Shown one piece after another: positions 1 to 5,383 of a stretch of 8,084 bases of DNA. The notes beneath the pieces were generated by a model. It ran no database searches and had not been told where the DNA came from. It saw nothing but the letters and a program-made list of their open reading frames with translations. The stretch spans positions 1 to 8,084 of the forward strand of contig JAIRNN010000186.1 in NCBI GenBank assembly GCA_031257995.1. Reading direction: 5' to 3'. Origin of the DNA: Spirochaetaceae bacterium. Lineage in GTDB: Bacteria > Spirochaetota > Spirochaetia > Treponematales > Breznakiellaceae. Every line of letters starts with the position of its first letter. Positions within the stretch are counted from its first letter, which is position 1. A program made the position numbers and the translations under genes.

Positions 1-46
1 GCAGCGACTTTGCCAAATCAAGCAAATTTTTGAGTTTGTTTTCCAT
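1..46 (-). CDS. Start of an unidentified protein, cut by the window edge
   Basis: Reading the minus strand from 46 gives ATG and 15 uninterrupted codons, MENKLKNLLDLAKSL, up to the window edge. A GAGGGG ribosome binding site lies 7 bases upstream of the ATG, and a near-consensus promoter sits further upstream at 67-96. The lysine/leucine-rich start looks like an ordinary cytoplasmic N-terminal helix. The piece is too short to assign a family. The call rests on the promoter, ribosome binding site and open frame lining up in the right order and spacing. Confidence 0.45.
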   Translation of the reverse strand, partial: MENKLKNLLDLAKSL

Positions 47-66
47 GTGTATACCCCTCGCTTTTT

Positions 67-96
67 ATTTTAATCTCAGGCCATACACTTTGTCAA
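67..96 (-). promoter_or_regulatory. Sigma-70 promoter for the gene leaving the left edge
   Basis: On the minus strand TTGACA (96-91) is followed after 18 bases by TAAAAT (72-67). The -35 box is perfect and the -10 box matches 5 of 6. The predicted start of transcription near 60 leaves a leader of about 15 bases containing the GAGGGG site and then ATG at 46. Confidence 0.6.
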
Positions 97-207
97 GTCT
101 TTTTCCGACTATCACCTAACTTGTTGACAGTGGGAGACTTCCCGGTAAAGGGCGAAATATGTTGACTATATAGTTGTTCTACTATAACTATTCCGCTGTC
201 TTTGTTA
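97..207. other. Intergenic DNA left of the mosaic repeat
   Basis: No gene is visible here. The stretch holds a 4-bp hairpin (GGGA/TCCC, 132-143) and a perfect 10-base palindrome ACTATATAGT (165-174). The string GGGAGACTT followed by C's at 132-143 is echoed by GGGAGACTTT and C's at 401-414. The two may therefore mark outer limits of the repeat region between them, but this is a guess. Confidence 0.3.
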
Positions 208-286
208 CCGGGGGCGGGGTGTCCATGACACCTTCGGGGGAGGGAACCCTACAGCCCTCAACATCCTGTTTCGGACTTTCGGGCCG

Positions 287-331
287 GGGCGCACTCTATT
301 TTGCGTCCGTCCGTGGACGCTTGGTGCGCCC
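287..331. repeat. Nested inverted repeat inside the mosaic repeat
   Basis: GGGCGCAC (287-294) pairs perfectly with GTGCGCCC (324-331). Inside it GCGTCC (303-308) pairs perfectly with GGACGC (315-320) around a 6-base loop. This portion has no counterpart in the copy near 5481. Confidence 0.6.
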
Positions 332-358
332 ACAAAACTATACAACGTATGGTTTTGT
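332..358. repeat. 12-bp hairpin inside the mosaic repeat
   Basis: ACAAAACTATAC (332-343), loop AAC, GTATGGTTTTGT (347-358). All 12 positions pair, one as a G-T wobble. It directly abuts the nested inverted repeat on its left and block B on its right. In the minus-strand transcript leaving the glycosylase gene it would form a stable stem, possibly ending or protecting the message, though no U run follows. Confidence 0.6.
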
Positions 359-422
359 CCCCGCAGAGGGGGTAGCGGAGGGCGCAAGACCGTAGCGAGG
401 GGGAGACTTTCCCCGCTTCTCT

Positions 423-1181
423 TTATCCCGCATTTGAATCCAGAAATTCCCGGAAAGCTTTGAGGTCTTCCCACGCCGGACGTTTCCAGCCTTCGTTTCG
501 CAGGAGCGCGCTTGGATGGTAGGTCGCGAAAAGCGGCGTCGTGATTTCAACACCGCCTTTGCTCAAGGCGTATTCCCAGCGTTTGCCGTTTCGCAGGGAA
601 GCCATTGGGGCGGTCGTCTGGAGCAACGTTTGCGCTGAAACGCGCCCCGCGCAGAGGATCGCCCGTGGTTTGAGCAGCACGATCTGATGTTCAAGAAAGT
701 GGATACAGGCTGCCCGCTCGTCCGGTTCGGGGTCGCGGTTGTTCGGCGGCCGGCACTTGAGAATATTGGCGATAAAACAATTGGTCTCCCGCGAGAGCCC
801 GATCGACGCGAGCATTTTGTCAAGCAGTTTTCCCGCCGGGCCGACAAAAGGCCGTCCTTGAGCGTCTTCATCGGCCCCTGGGGCTTCACCAATCACCATA
901 ACCAGCGGATGGAGAGAACCTTCCCCCGGCACCGTGTTTTTTCGCTGCTCGCAAAGCCCGCACATCCGGCAGGACGCGATCTCTCTGGCGATATGTTCCG
1001 GCGTTTCATCCGCCTCGTCTCCTGTTGCCATCCCGCCATCCGCCGGATCGTCCCCCGCAACCGGATCGTCAACAAAATCCGCCTCTTCCGCCGCATGGCG
1101 CGTCATCTGGTAACCGGTAAAGAGGCTTCCCTGAACCGTTTCGAGGAATGACGCAAGCGCGGCTTTTTCTTGGGCTGTCAT
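423..1181 (-). CDS. Uracil-DNA glycosylase, family 4 (Fe-S)
   Basis: This enzyme removes uracil from DNA as the first step of base excision repair. The 252-residue product shows the family-4 signatures in order: Cys71 and Cys74 (CRMCGLC), GEAPGADED with GRPFVGPAGKLL (98-120), KCRPPNNRDP with Cys143, Cys159, and the DNA-binding HPSALLR motif (222-228). Cys71, Cys74, Cys143 and Cys159 fit the four [4Fe-4S] ligands of the family; Cys77 is extra. The first 60 residues are an acidic, poorly conserved extension (DFVDDPVAGDDPADGG region) absent from minimal family members of about 200 residues. Upstream in-frame starts are blocked by stops. The chosen ATG has AGGG only one base away, so its ribosome binding site is weak. 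It is divergent from the TPR gene and its 3' end touches the GC-rich repeat. Confidence 0.94.
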   Translation of the reverse strand: MTAQEKAALASFLETVQGSLFTGYQMTRHAAEEADFVDDPVAGDDPADGGMATGDEADETPEHIAREIASCRMCGLCEQRKNTVPGEGSLHPLVMVIGEAPGADEDAQGRPFVGPAGKLLDKMLASIGLSRETNCFIANILKCRPPNNRDPEPDERAACIHFLEHQIVLLKPRAILCAGRVSAQTLLQTTAPMASLRNGKRWEYALSKGGVEITTPLFATYHPSALLRNEGWKRPAWEDLKAFREFLDSNAG

Positions 1182-1252
1182 ACCCTTATCTTACAGCATA
1201 ATCCCGCATTTTACCATAAGAGGCGATTATCAAGGCGGGGAAATAAGCGCAC

Positions 1253-1280
1253 TTGTAAGGATACGCCTTTTTTATATATG
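1253..1280 (+). promoter_or_regulatory. Possible promoter for the TPR gene
   Basis: TTGTAA (1253-1258), a 16-base spacer and TATATG (1275-1280). If used, transcription would start at or only a few bases before the ATG at 1289, giving an almost leaderless message. That would fit the lack of a clear ribosome binding site there. Both boxes are imperfect, so this is tentative. Confidence 0.25.
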
Positions 1281-1288
1281 ATTAGAAG

Positions 1289-2686
1289 ATGTTTGTTCCT
1301 ATTATCCTTGTCATTTCACTCTTCTTAGCGGGAAGCGTTACGGCTTTTTTCATTCTTAACAGGCCCAAAAAGAAGGCGCCGAGTTTGTTTGCCCAAGCCG
1401 GGAAAGACGGGAAAAATGCGAAAAATATGAATGATGGCGCGGTTATTCAGCTCGCTTTGAAAAGACTGGAGAAAAATCCTCAGGATACCGAGGCGCTGCT
1501 TGTATTGGCAGAAAGGTACTATAACCGGCAGGACTGGGAAAAAGCGTTCAAAACATACGAAACTTTGTGTACATCGCCTGCCGGACGACCGGGGGTTGAC
1601 TATTTTGAGATACATTTACGGTGCGGACAGGCGGCGGCAAAGCACGGGCTGCTGGGCGAAGCGTTTAAGAACCTCATCGTCGCCTCATCGTTTAACGGAT
1701 CCGATTACCGGGTATATTTTGAATTGGGCAATTTGAGCTTTCTGAACGGCAACTATGAAAAGGCTGTAACATATCTCGCCAGAGCGCGTTTGATCAACCC
1801 GGAATACGCGCCGACATTCTGTGTACTGGGCCACGCCTACTTTAAACTCAAAAAATACAAGGAGGCAATGGTTAATATCAGAAAAGCGCTTGATCTTGTC
1901 CCCGGCGACAAGGAAACGCTTTTCACGCTTGCCGAGTGCTATGAAGAATCCGGCCAATCCGATCAGGCGACCCGCATCTACTCCCACCTCCGTGCGGATC
2001 CCGAATGGGGACCGGACTCTTGCCTTGCCGCCGGAATGATCTATTCCTCAACCCAGCGTCTTGACGAGGCCATTGCCGATTTTTCGATTGGTCTCAGACA
2101 CAGTAACATCAAACCCGCCATCGCCCTCAAACTGCGCTACCAGCTTGCCACGGCATATCTAAAAAAAAACGATATCAGCAACGCGCTCACATACCTGAAC
2201 ATGATAAACCGCGAGTATCCAGATTACAAAAATACGGCTACGCTCATCAATCAGTATGGCGAGATGCATTCAAACCGGAATCTTCAAATTTATATTATGT
2301 CGCAACCGGATGAATTTCTCGGCTTGTGCCGTAAAATTGTGATCGCATTTTTTTCGAAAGCGAAGGTCAAGGTCATGCAGACTAACATGACGGGCCGGGA
2401 CTGGGCCGACATTCTTGCCCAAATTGACACGCCGCGATGGTCCAGCATCATCGGGTTCCGTTTTTTCAGGACACAGGGCAACATCGGCGAGCTTGTGGTA
2501 CGCGATTTTCACGCGTATCTGAGGAATGTCAAAGCGGATAAGGGTGTCTGTTTCGGTGTCGGAGTATTCACTAACGATGCGAAACGCTTTACCGAAGCCC
2601 GTCTCATTGATCTTGTTGACAGGCCACGCCTTACCGCGCTTCTTGGCAATGTCGATTCGGTAACACAACCCATGCCCAAACGCTAG
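1289..2686 (+). CDS. Membrane-anchored TPR protein with degenerate Mrr-like C-terminal domain
   Basis: The 465-residue product begins with one hydrophobic segment (about 3-23) followed by a basic stretch (RPKKK), which suggests an inner-membrane anchor with the bulk in the cytoplasm. Residues about 50-320 are tandem tetratricopeptide repeats, clearest at 141-170 (YFELGNLSFLNGNYEKAVTY), 175-205 and 209-235. Residues about 343-453 resemble the Mrr restriction-endonuclease core. GRDWADILA aligns with the GxDGGIDVI strand, VVRDFHAYL with the vReF helix, and ADKGVCFGVGVFTNDA...LIDLVDRPRLTALL with the characteristic end of the fold. The QxK catalytic strand is replaced by IIGFRFFRT and there is no lysine between residues 361 and 415, so nuclease activity is unlikely. 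The role is probably scaffolding or binding. The start has no good ribosome binding site, but a later start would lose the anchor. Confidence 0.85.
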   Translation: MFVPIILVISLFLAGSVTAFFILNRPKKKAPSLFAQAGKDGKNAKNMNDGAVIQLALKRLEKNPQDTEALLVLAERYYNRQDWEKAFKTYETLCTSPAGRPGVDYFEIHLRCGQAAAKHGLLGEAFKNLIVASSFNGSDYRVYFELGNLSFLNGNYEKAVTYLARARLINPEYAPTFCVLGHAYFKLKKYKEAMVNIRKALDLVPGDKETLFTLAECYEESGQSDQATRIYSHLRADPEWGPDSCLAAGMIYSSTQRLDEAIADFSIGLRHSNIKPAIALKLRYQLATAYLKKNDISNALTYLNMINREYPDYKNTATLINQYGEMHSNRNLQIYIMSQPDEFLGLCRKIVIAFFSKAKVKVMQTNMTGRDWADILAQIDTPRWSSIIGFRFFRTQGNIGELVVRDFHAYLRNVKADKGVCFGVGVFTNDAKRFTEARLIDLVDRPRLTALLGNVDSVTQPMPKR

Positions 2687-2789
2687 GAAAACGCCGGTTA
2701 GCTTACACCACACCGACGATTGACTTTTGTCATCATCTGACCGTTGTCAGCCAGTGACTTTGTCAACTTCGCCGGCAATCGGCGTTTCC
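2686..2789. repeat. Cloverleaf-like inverted repeat array between convergent genes
   Basis: An outer stem is formed by 2686-2696 and 2780-2789 (10 pairs with one bulged A; right arm CGGCGTTTCC). It encloses three small palindromes of one pattern: TGAC-TTTT-GTCA (2721-2732), CTGAC-CGTT-GTCAG (2737-2750) and TGAC-TTT-GTCA (2755-2765), with centres about 17 bases apart. The region starts at the TPR stop codon and lies between two converging genes. It could be a bidirectional terminator, a small mobile repeat, or a cluster of protein binding sites. No U run follows on either strand. Confidence 0.4.
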
Positions 2790-2793
2790 CGAG

Positions 2794-2813
2794 CGGAATA
2801 AAACGTTTATCCG
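2794..2813. repeat. Bulged hairpin downstream of both convergent genes
   Basis: CGGA, one bulged A, TAAA, loop ACG, TTTA, TCCG gives 8 base pairs with one bulge. It sits between the cloverleaf-like array and the hairpin at the RRM stop codon. Confidence 0.4.
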
Positions 2814-2844
2814 GCACAAAGCGTTGGCCCCGGCTGGAATCGGA

Positions 2845-2881
2845 CCTCGCGGCGCTACCAGGATGAGTTACCGCCGCGAGG
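2845..2881 (-). terminator. 10-bp hairpin spanning the RRM gene stop codon
   Basis: CCTCGCGGCG (2845-2854) and CGCCGCGAGG (2872-2881) are perfect inverted repeats with a 17-base loop. In the minus-strand message the first arm encodes the Arg-Gly-rich tail, the stop codon is in the loop, and the second arm begins right after the stop. There is no U run, so it is not a textbook terminator. It may instead protect the 3' end or act with the hairpins downstream. Confidence 0.35.
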
Positions 2882-3142
2882 CCTGTCATGATGGGGCTTA
2901 TCCATCGCCTCGTTCACCCGGAGCGTACGGCCGTCGACTTCCTGCCCGTTTGAACCGGCGATTGCGGCGTTGGCCTCATCATCCGAGCTCATTTCGATAA
3001 ACCCGAAACCTTTTGAATTGCCGCTTTCGCGGTCGAAGATAATCTTCGCGGAGACGACCGAGCCGAATGACGAAAAATAATTACGGAGTCCGTCCTCGGT
3101 TGTGTTGTAGGATAAATTTCCCACATACAGTTTCTTTGCCAT
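2855..3142 (-). CDS. Small RRM RNA-binding protein
   Basis: The 95-residue protein is a single RNA recognition motif: RNP2 is LYVGNL (5-10) and RNP1 is KGFGFIEM (44-51). The linker DRESGNSKG and GRTLRVNEA complete the usual beta-alpha-beta fold. A short Arg/Gly/Ser tail (DRPRGGNSSW) follows, much shorter than the glycine-rich tails of the cyanobacterial relatives. Such proteins bind single-stranded RNA in the cytoplasm, and in several bacteria they respond to cold. The start is supported by AAGGG 6 bases upstream of ATG. A strong promoter lies at 3206-3235, and the leader can fold onto the ribosome binding site. The gene stands alone, convergent with the TPR gene and divergent from the motility cluster. 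Product class is certain; the RNA target is unknown. Confidence 0.95.
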   Translation of the reverse strand: MAKKLYVGNLSYNTTEDGLRNYFSSFGSVVSAKIIFDRESGNSKGFGFIEMSSDDEANAAIAGSNGQEVDGRTLRVNEAMDKPHHDRPRGGNSSW

Positions 3143-3151
3143 AAAATTCCC

Positions 3152-3184
3152 TTTTCCGATTGGGTCTCAACCCGCGCCGGAAAA
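3152..3184 (-). promoter_or_regulatory. Leader hairpin reaching the RRM gene ribosome binding site
   Basis: In the minus-strand leader TTTTCCG (3184-3178) pairs with CGGAAAA (3158-3152), which runs into the AAGGG ribosome binding site (3153-3149). Inside the loop GGGT (3173-3170) and ACCC (3165-3162) form a second small stem around TGAG. The outer stem is mostly A-T and would melt easily, so it could work as a temperature-sensitive switch. This is inference from base pairing only. Confidence 0.35.
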
Positions 3185-3205
3185 CGCTTTCTAGTTTTGA
3201 GATTA

Positions 3206-3235
3206 AGTATAGCACAAAGATTATCCCATTGTCAA
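3206..3235 (-). promoter_or_regulatory. Strong sigma-70 promoter of the RRM gene
   Basis: On the minus strand TTGACA (3235-3230), an 18-base spacer and TATACT (3211-3206). The -35 is perfect and the -10 matches 5 of 6. Predicted transcription starts near 3199, giving a leader of about 57 bases before ATG at 3142. Confidence 0.8.
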
Positions 3236-3510
3236 GAGGGAAAGAGATCAGATGCGGATAAACATATAAAAATTTTCACGCTCCCGCTAGAAAGACCCCT
3301 GATGACGGCAAGGAACCGCAAATAGCAACGCGGATTGTTTAATAGAAATCAGCGGCAATCAGTAAAAGTATGCGTATCTTCTTTTCCATATCATCCGGCG
3401 CCACTCTTAACGCTTAATATTCGTTTCGGAATATCCGAAAATCAAAGAGATAGCGTGGCTTTAAAAACTGCGGCCTCTCAAAGCCGTCGTTTCTCGAAGC
3501 CGGACATAAC
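3236..3510. other. Gene-free stretch upstream of the motility cluster
   Basis: The frame open from 3335 is only the upstream extension of flbD and has no protein-like features. No convincing sigma-70 promoter is visible on the plus strand; -10-like strings such as TAATAT at 3415 lack a partner at the right distance. The best candidate is the weak sigma-28-like pair at 3267-3293. No RNA gene or repeat is recognised. Confidence 0.4.
3267..3293 (+). promoter_or_regulatory. Weak sigma-28-like promoter candidate for flbD-motAB
   Basis: TAAA (3267-3270) is followed after exactly 15 bases by GCTAGAAA (3286-3293). The flagellar sigma-28 consensus is TAAA, 15 bases, GCCGATAA; the second box matches only 4 of 8. 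It would give a leader of about 220 bases before flbD. Low confidence. Confidence 0.2.
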
Positions 3511-3520
3511 GGAGGGGTTT

Positions 3521-3718
3521 TTGATACAGTTGACAAGGTTGAACGAGGTGGTGTTTTTCTTAAACCCGCACCAGATTGAATACATGGAAGCCAATCCTGA
3601 CACAACGCTGGTGATGCTTTCAGGGAAGCGCATTGTGGTGAAGGAGAGTATCGACGAGGTGCGAAAGCGCATCGTTGAATACCGCAGGCTCATCGGCGCG
3701 TTCAAGAATGAGGAATAG
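3521..3718 (+). CDS. flbD: FlbD-family flagellar protein (SwrD homologue)
   Basis: The 65-residue protein starts at a TTG codon with a strong GGAGGGG ribosome binding site (3511-3517). The sequence from that codon, LIQLTRLN, is exactly the conserved FlbD N-terminus, followed by IEYMEANPDTTLVMLSGKRI and VVKESIDEVRKRIVEYRRLIG, the family's core. The frame is open back to an ATG at 3335, but those 62 extra residues are not protein-like and would place the ribosome binding site inside the gene. FlbD proteins are small and cytoplasmic. The Bacillus homologue SwrD is needed for full flagellar motor power, which fits the position 12 bases before motA. In treponemes flgE commonly precedes flbD; here it does not. 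Confidence 0.93.
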   Translation: MIQLTRLNEVVFFLNPHQIEYMEANPDTTLVMLSGKRIVVKESIDEVRKRIVEYRRLIGAFKNEE

Positions 3719-3730
3719 GGGATAAGTTTT

Positions 3731-4513
3731 ATGGACATATCGAGTCTTGTAGGTATTTTGGGTTCGGCTGCCATGATGGTCATGTCGGTTTTCGCGTCAG
3801 GCGGAACCCTGCTGACGTACGCCGACTTTCCGTCATTCCTGATGGTCGTTGTCGGGTCGTTTTTTTCCGTCATGCTGGCCTGTTCGATTCCGGATGCGAT
3901 CGGGATGTTCAAGATTCTGGGACTCACGTTCAAGGTGCCCAACTACGATATGCCCGGCATCATCAAGAAGCTCATGGCGTTTTCCGATAAGGCGCGCCGG
4001 GAGGGGCTTCTCGCGCTGGAGGAAGAGCTGGAAGACCTTGATAACGAGTTTATGAAGAAGGGCTTGAGGCTCGTGGTTGACGGTACGGACGTGGGGATTG
4101 TCAGGAACCTTCTTGAGATCGAGATGAGTCAGGTTGGCGGGCGGCACGGCTCGAAGATTACCGTGCTGAATATGTGGGCAACGCTGGGCCCCGGTTTCGG
4201 GATGCTTGGTACCGTTGTCGGTCTCATCGCCATGTTGAAAAACCTTGAGGACAAGGCATCAATCGGCCCCAACATGGCGCTCGCGCTTATCACCACGCTG
4301 TACGGCTCTATTCTGGCAAACGCCATTCTCATGCCGATGACCGCGAAACTGAAAGCGCAGAGCGAGACGGAGCTGTCGGTCATGGAAATGGTTTTGGAAG
4401 GCATTCTTTCCATTCAGGCCGGTGACAATCCGCGTATTCTGGCGATGAAGCTGCTTGCCTACCTTAATCCGCAAACGCGAAAAGTGGTGGAAGCCGAAGT
4501 GTTGAAGGACTAA
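3731..4513 (+). CDS. motA: Flagellar motor stator protein MotA
   Basis: MotA forms, with MotB, the proton channel that drives flagellar rotation in the inner membrane. The 260-residue length is typical. Membrane segments lie at about 4-22, 36-54, 146-170 and 181-203, with the large cytoplasmic loop between the second and third. That loop contains the charged stretch ARREGLLALEEELE (about 88-101), which interacts with FliG in the rotor. The third and fourth segments show the family motifs LGPGFGMLGTVVGLI (Pro154) and MALALITTLYGSILANAILMP (with Pro202), corresponding to the two conserved channel prolines. An AGGGGAT ribosome binding site precedes the ATG. It lies 12 bases after flbD and 6 before motB, so all three are surely one transcript. 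Confidence 0.97.
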   Translation: MDISSLVGILGSAAMMVMSVFASGGTLLTYADFPSFLMVVVGSFFSVMLACSIPDAIGMFKILGLTFKVPNYDMPGIIKKLMAFSDKARREGLLALEEELEDLDNEFMKKGLRLVVDGTDVGIVRNLLEIEMSQVGGRHGSKITVLNMWATLGPGFGMLGTVVGLIAMLKNLEDKASIGPNMALALITTLYGSILANAILMPMTAKLKAQSETELSVMEMVLEGILSIQAGDNPRILAMKLLAYLNPQTRKVVEAEVLKD

Positions 4514-4519
4514 CTCAGG

Positions 4520-5248
4520 ATGGCGCGAAAGAGGAAAGAACCCGACGAGGCAAAGAACACGTGGATCGTTACCTACTCGGACATGGTAACGTTGCTTCTC
4601 TGCTTCTTTGCGATCTTGTTCAACCTGGACGAGACAAATCCAGCCGCGTTGTCGCAGATTGCCGCGTCCATACAGCTCAACGGGATGGGCCCAAGCACCG
4701 GGGGTAACACGCTTTCGACGGGCCGGTACGCCGATCTGGGGAACACGATAAACAGCCTGCCGGCGATGGACCGGGGGAAGTCGCTCGGTACGGCGTTGCG
4801 GAAGGCGGTGAGTCTTTTTAACCCTGAGATAAGAAGTAATAAGGTGAAGGTTACCAGCGACGAGCGGGGAATCGTCGTCACGCTTGCCTCGGACGCTTTT
4901 TTTGAACCGGCGAGCGCGAACTTGAATATGGAGGCATCGCGGCAGACTTTGTTGCGGCTGGCCCAGTTGCTCTCGTCGGAAGAGGTGGCCGGGCGGAAGT
5001 TCCGCATTGAGGGACATACCGATACGACACCGATTGACCCGGAAGGACCGTGGGAGTCAAACTGGGAGCTTTCATCGATGCGTTCGATTGCGGTGCTGCA
5101 ATACCTTACGGCGGCCAACGTGCCAGAAAACCGTTTTCAGGTGGCGGGTTTTGCGGACACAATGCCGGTGAGCCGAAACGACACGCCGGAAGGCCGCGCG
5201 AATAACCGGCGCGTGGATATTATTATTCTGGATGACGCGCATTTGTGA
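4520..5248 (+). CDS. motB: Flagellar motor stator protein MotB
   Basis: MotB pairs with MotA and anchors the stator to peptidoglycan. The 242-residue protein has a short basic N-terminus, one membrane segment (about 17-36) and a periplasmic OmpA-like domain. Asp21 in WIVTYSDMVTLLLCFF is the conserved proton-binding residue. Residues about 161-236 carry the peptidoglycan-binding signature: IEGHTDTTPI, NWELSSMRS, FADTMPVSRNDTPEGRANNRRVDIIIL. A plug/linker region (about 40-100) lies between. The ATG follows the motA stop by 6 bases, implying translational coupling; the ribosome binding site is modest. A terminator-like hairpin lies 33 bases after the stop codon, separating it from fliL. Confidence 0.97.
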   Translation: MARKRKEPDEAKNTWIVTYSDMVTLLLCFFAILFNLDETNPAALSQIAASIQLNGMGPSTGGNTLSTGRYADLGNTINSLPAMDRGKSLGTALRKAVSLFNPEIRSNKVKVTSDERGIVVTLASDAFFEPASANLNMEASRQTLLRLAQLLSSEEVAGRKFRIEGHTDTTPIDPEGPWESNWELSSMRSIAVLQYLTAANVPENRFQVAGFADTMPVSRNDTPEGRANNRRVDIIILDDAHL

Positions 5249-5281
5249 TGCGGCACTTATAGATAAAAAGTATTTAAGGTA

Positions 5282-5307
5282 AAATGAGTCTGTTCCAAAA
5301 CTCATTT
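5282..5307 (+). terminator. Terminator-like hairpin after motB
   Basis: AAATGAGT (5282-5289), a 10-base loop CTGTTCCAAA, ACTCATTT (5300-5307): a perfect 8-bp stem followed by the T-rich TTTGTATTT region. The stem is AT-rich, so it is a moderate terminator at best. It fits an end to the flbD-motA-motB message. Confidence 0.45.
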
Positions 5308-5350
5308 GTATTTGGGGCAGTTCTGTCAGTTGACAAAGAGGTAAGGAATT

Positions 5351-5383
5351 AACCGCGAAGGCGGTTAGTAAACCGCTGAGGCG
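5351..5383 (+). repeat. Three-arm repeat forming alternative hairpins
   Basis: AACCGC (5351-5356), GCGGTT (5361-5366) and AACCGC (5371-5376) are spaced 4 bases apart, so the middle arm can pair with either neighbour but not both. Read as a direct repeat, AACCGCnnAGGCG occurs at 5351-5363 and 5371-5383 with a 20-base period (11 of 13 identical); GGGAGGCG at 5389-5396 is a partial third copy. Confidence 0.5.

Larger units (their letters stand above)
208..414. repeat. GC-rich dispersed mosaic repeat, long copy
   Basis: Block A (208-249) and block B (359-381) match 5481-5520 and 5519-5541 almost base for base. Block A contains a 6-bp hairpin GGTGTC-CAT-GACACC (218-232). Block B contains CCCC-GCAGA-GGGG and then GGTAGCGGAGG. 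In this copy about 110 bases with two strong inverted repeats separate the blocks, and a tail (382-414) carries a related GTAGCGAGGGGG string and a small GGGGA/TCCCC hairpin. The element ends about 9 bases beyond the uracil-DNA glycosylase stop codon, so that transcript would read through it. No protein-coding sense is visible. It is probably a non-autonomous palindromic repeat family; whether it moves is unknown. Confidence 0.6.

Noticed and set aside
124..129. Plus-strand TTGACA as a promoter
   Set aside because: No -10 box at 15-19 bases downstream and no plus-strand gene follows.
174..395. Plus-strand 73-codon frame in the GC-rich repeat
   Set aside because: It runs across the palindromic repeat, has no ribosome binding site and a non-protein-like composition; the open frame is a by-product of high GC.
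687..1151. Plus-strand 154-codon frame opposite the glycosylase gene
   Set aside because: Lies entirely within the glycosylase coding region on the other strand, with no ribosome binding site or protein features.
2698..2889. Minus-strand 63-codon frame in the convergent region
   Set aside because: Overlaps the end of the RRM gene in another frame and covers the inverted-repeat array; composition is not protein-like.
3335..3520. 62-codon N-terminal extension of flbD
   Set aside because: Conserved FlbD sequence begins exactly at the TTG at 3521, which has its own strong ribosome binding site; the upstream residues resemble no protein.
4259..5017. Minus-strand 252-codon frame opposite motA/motB
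   Set aside because: Antisense shadow of two certain genes with no recognisable motif.
5331..5336. TTGACA in the motB-fliL gap as a fliL promoter
   Set aside because: No -10-like sequence at the required distance; the three-arm repeat begins there instead.
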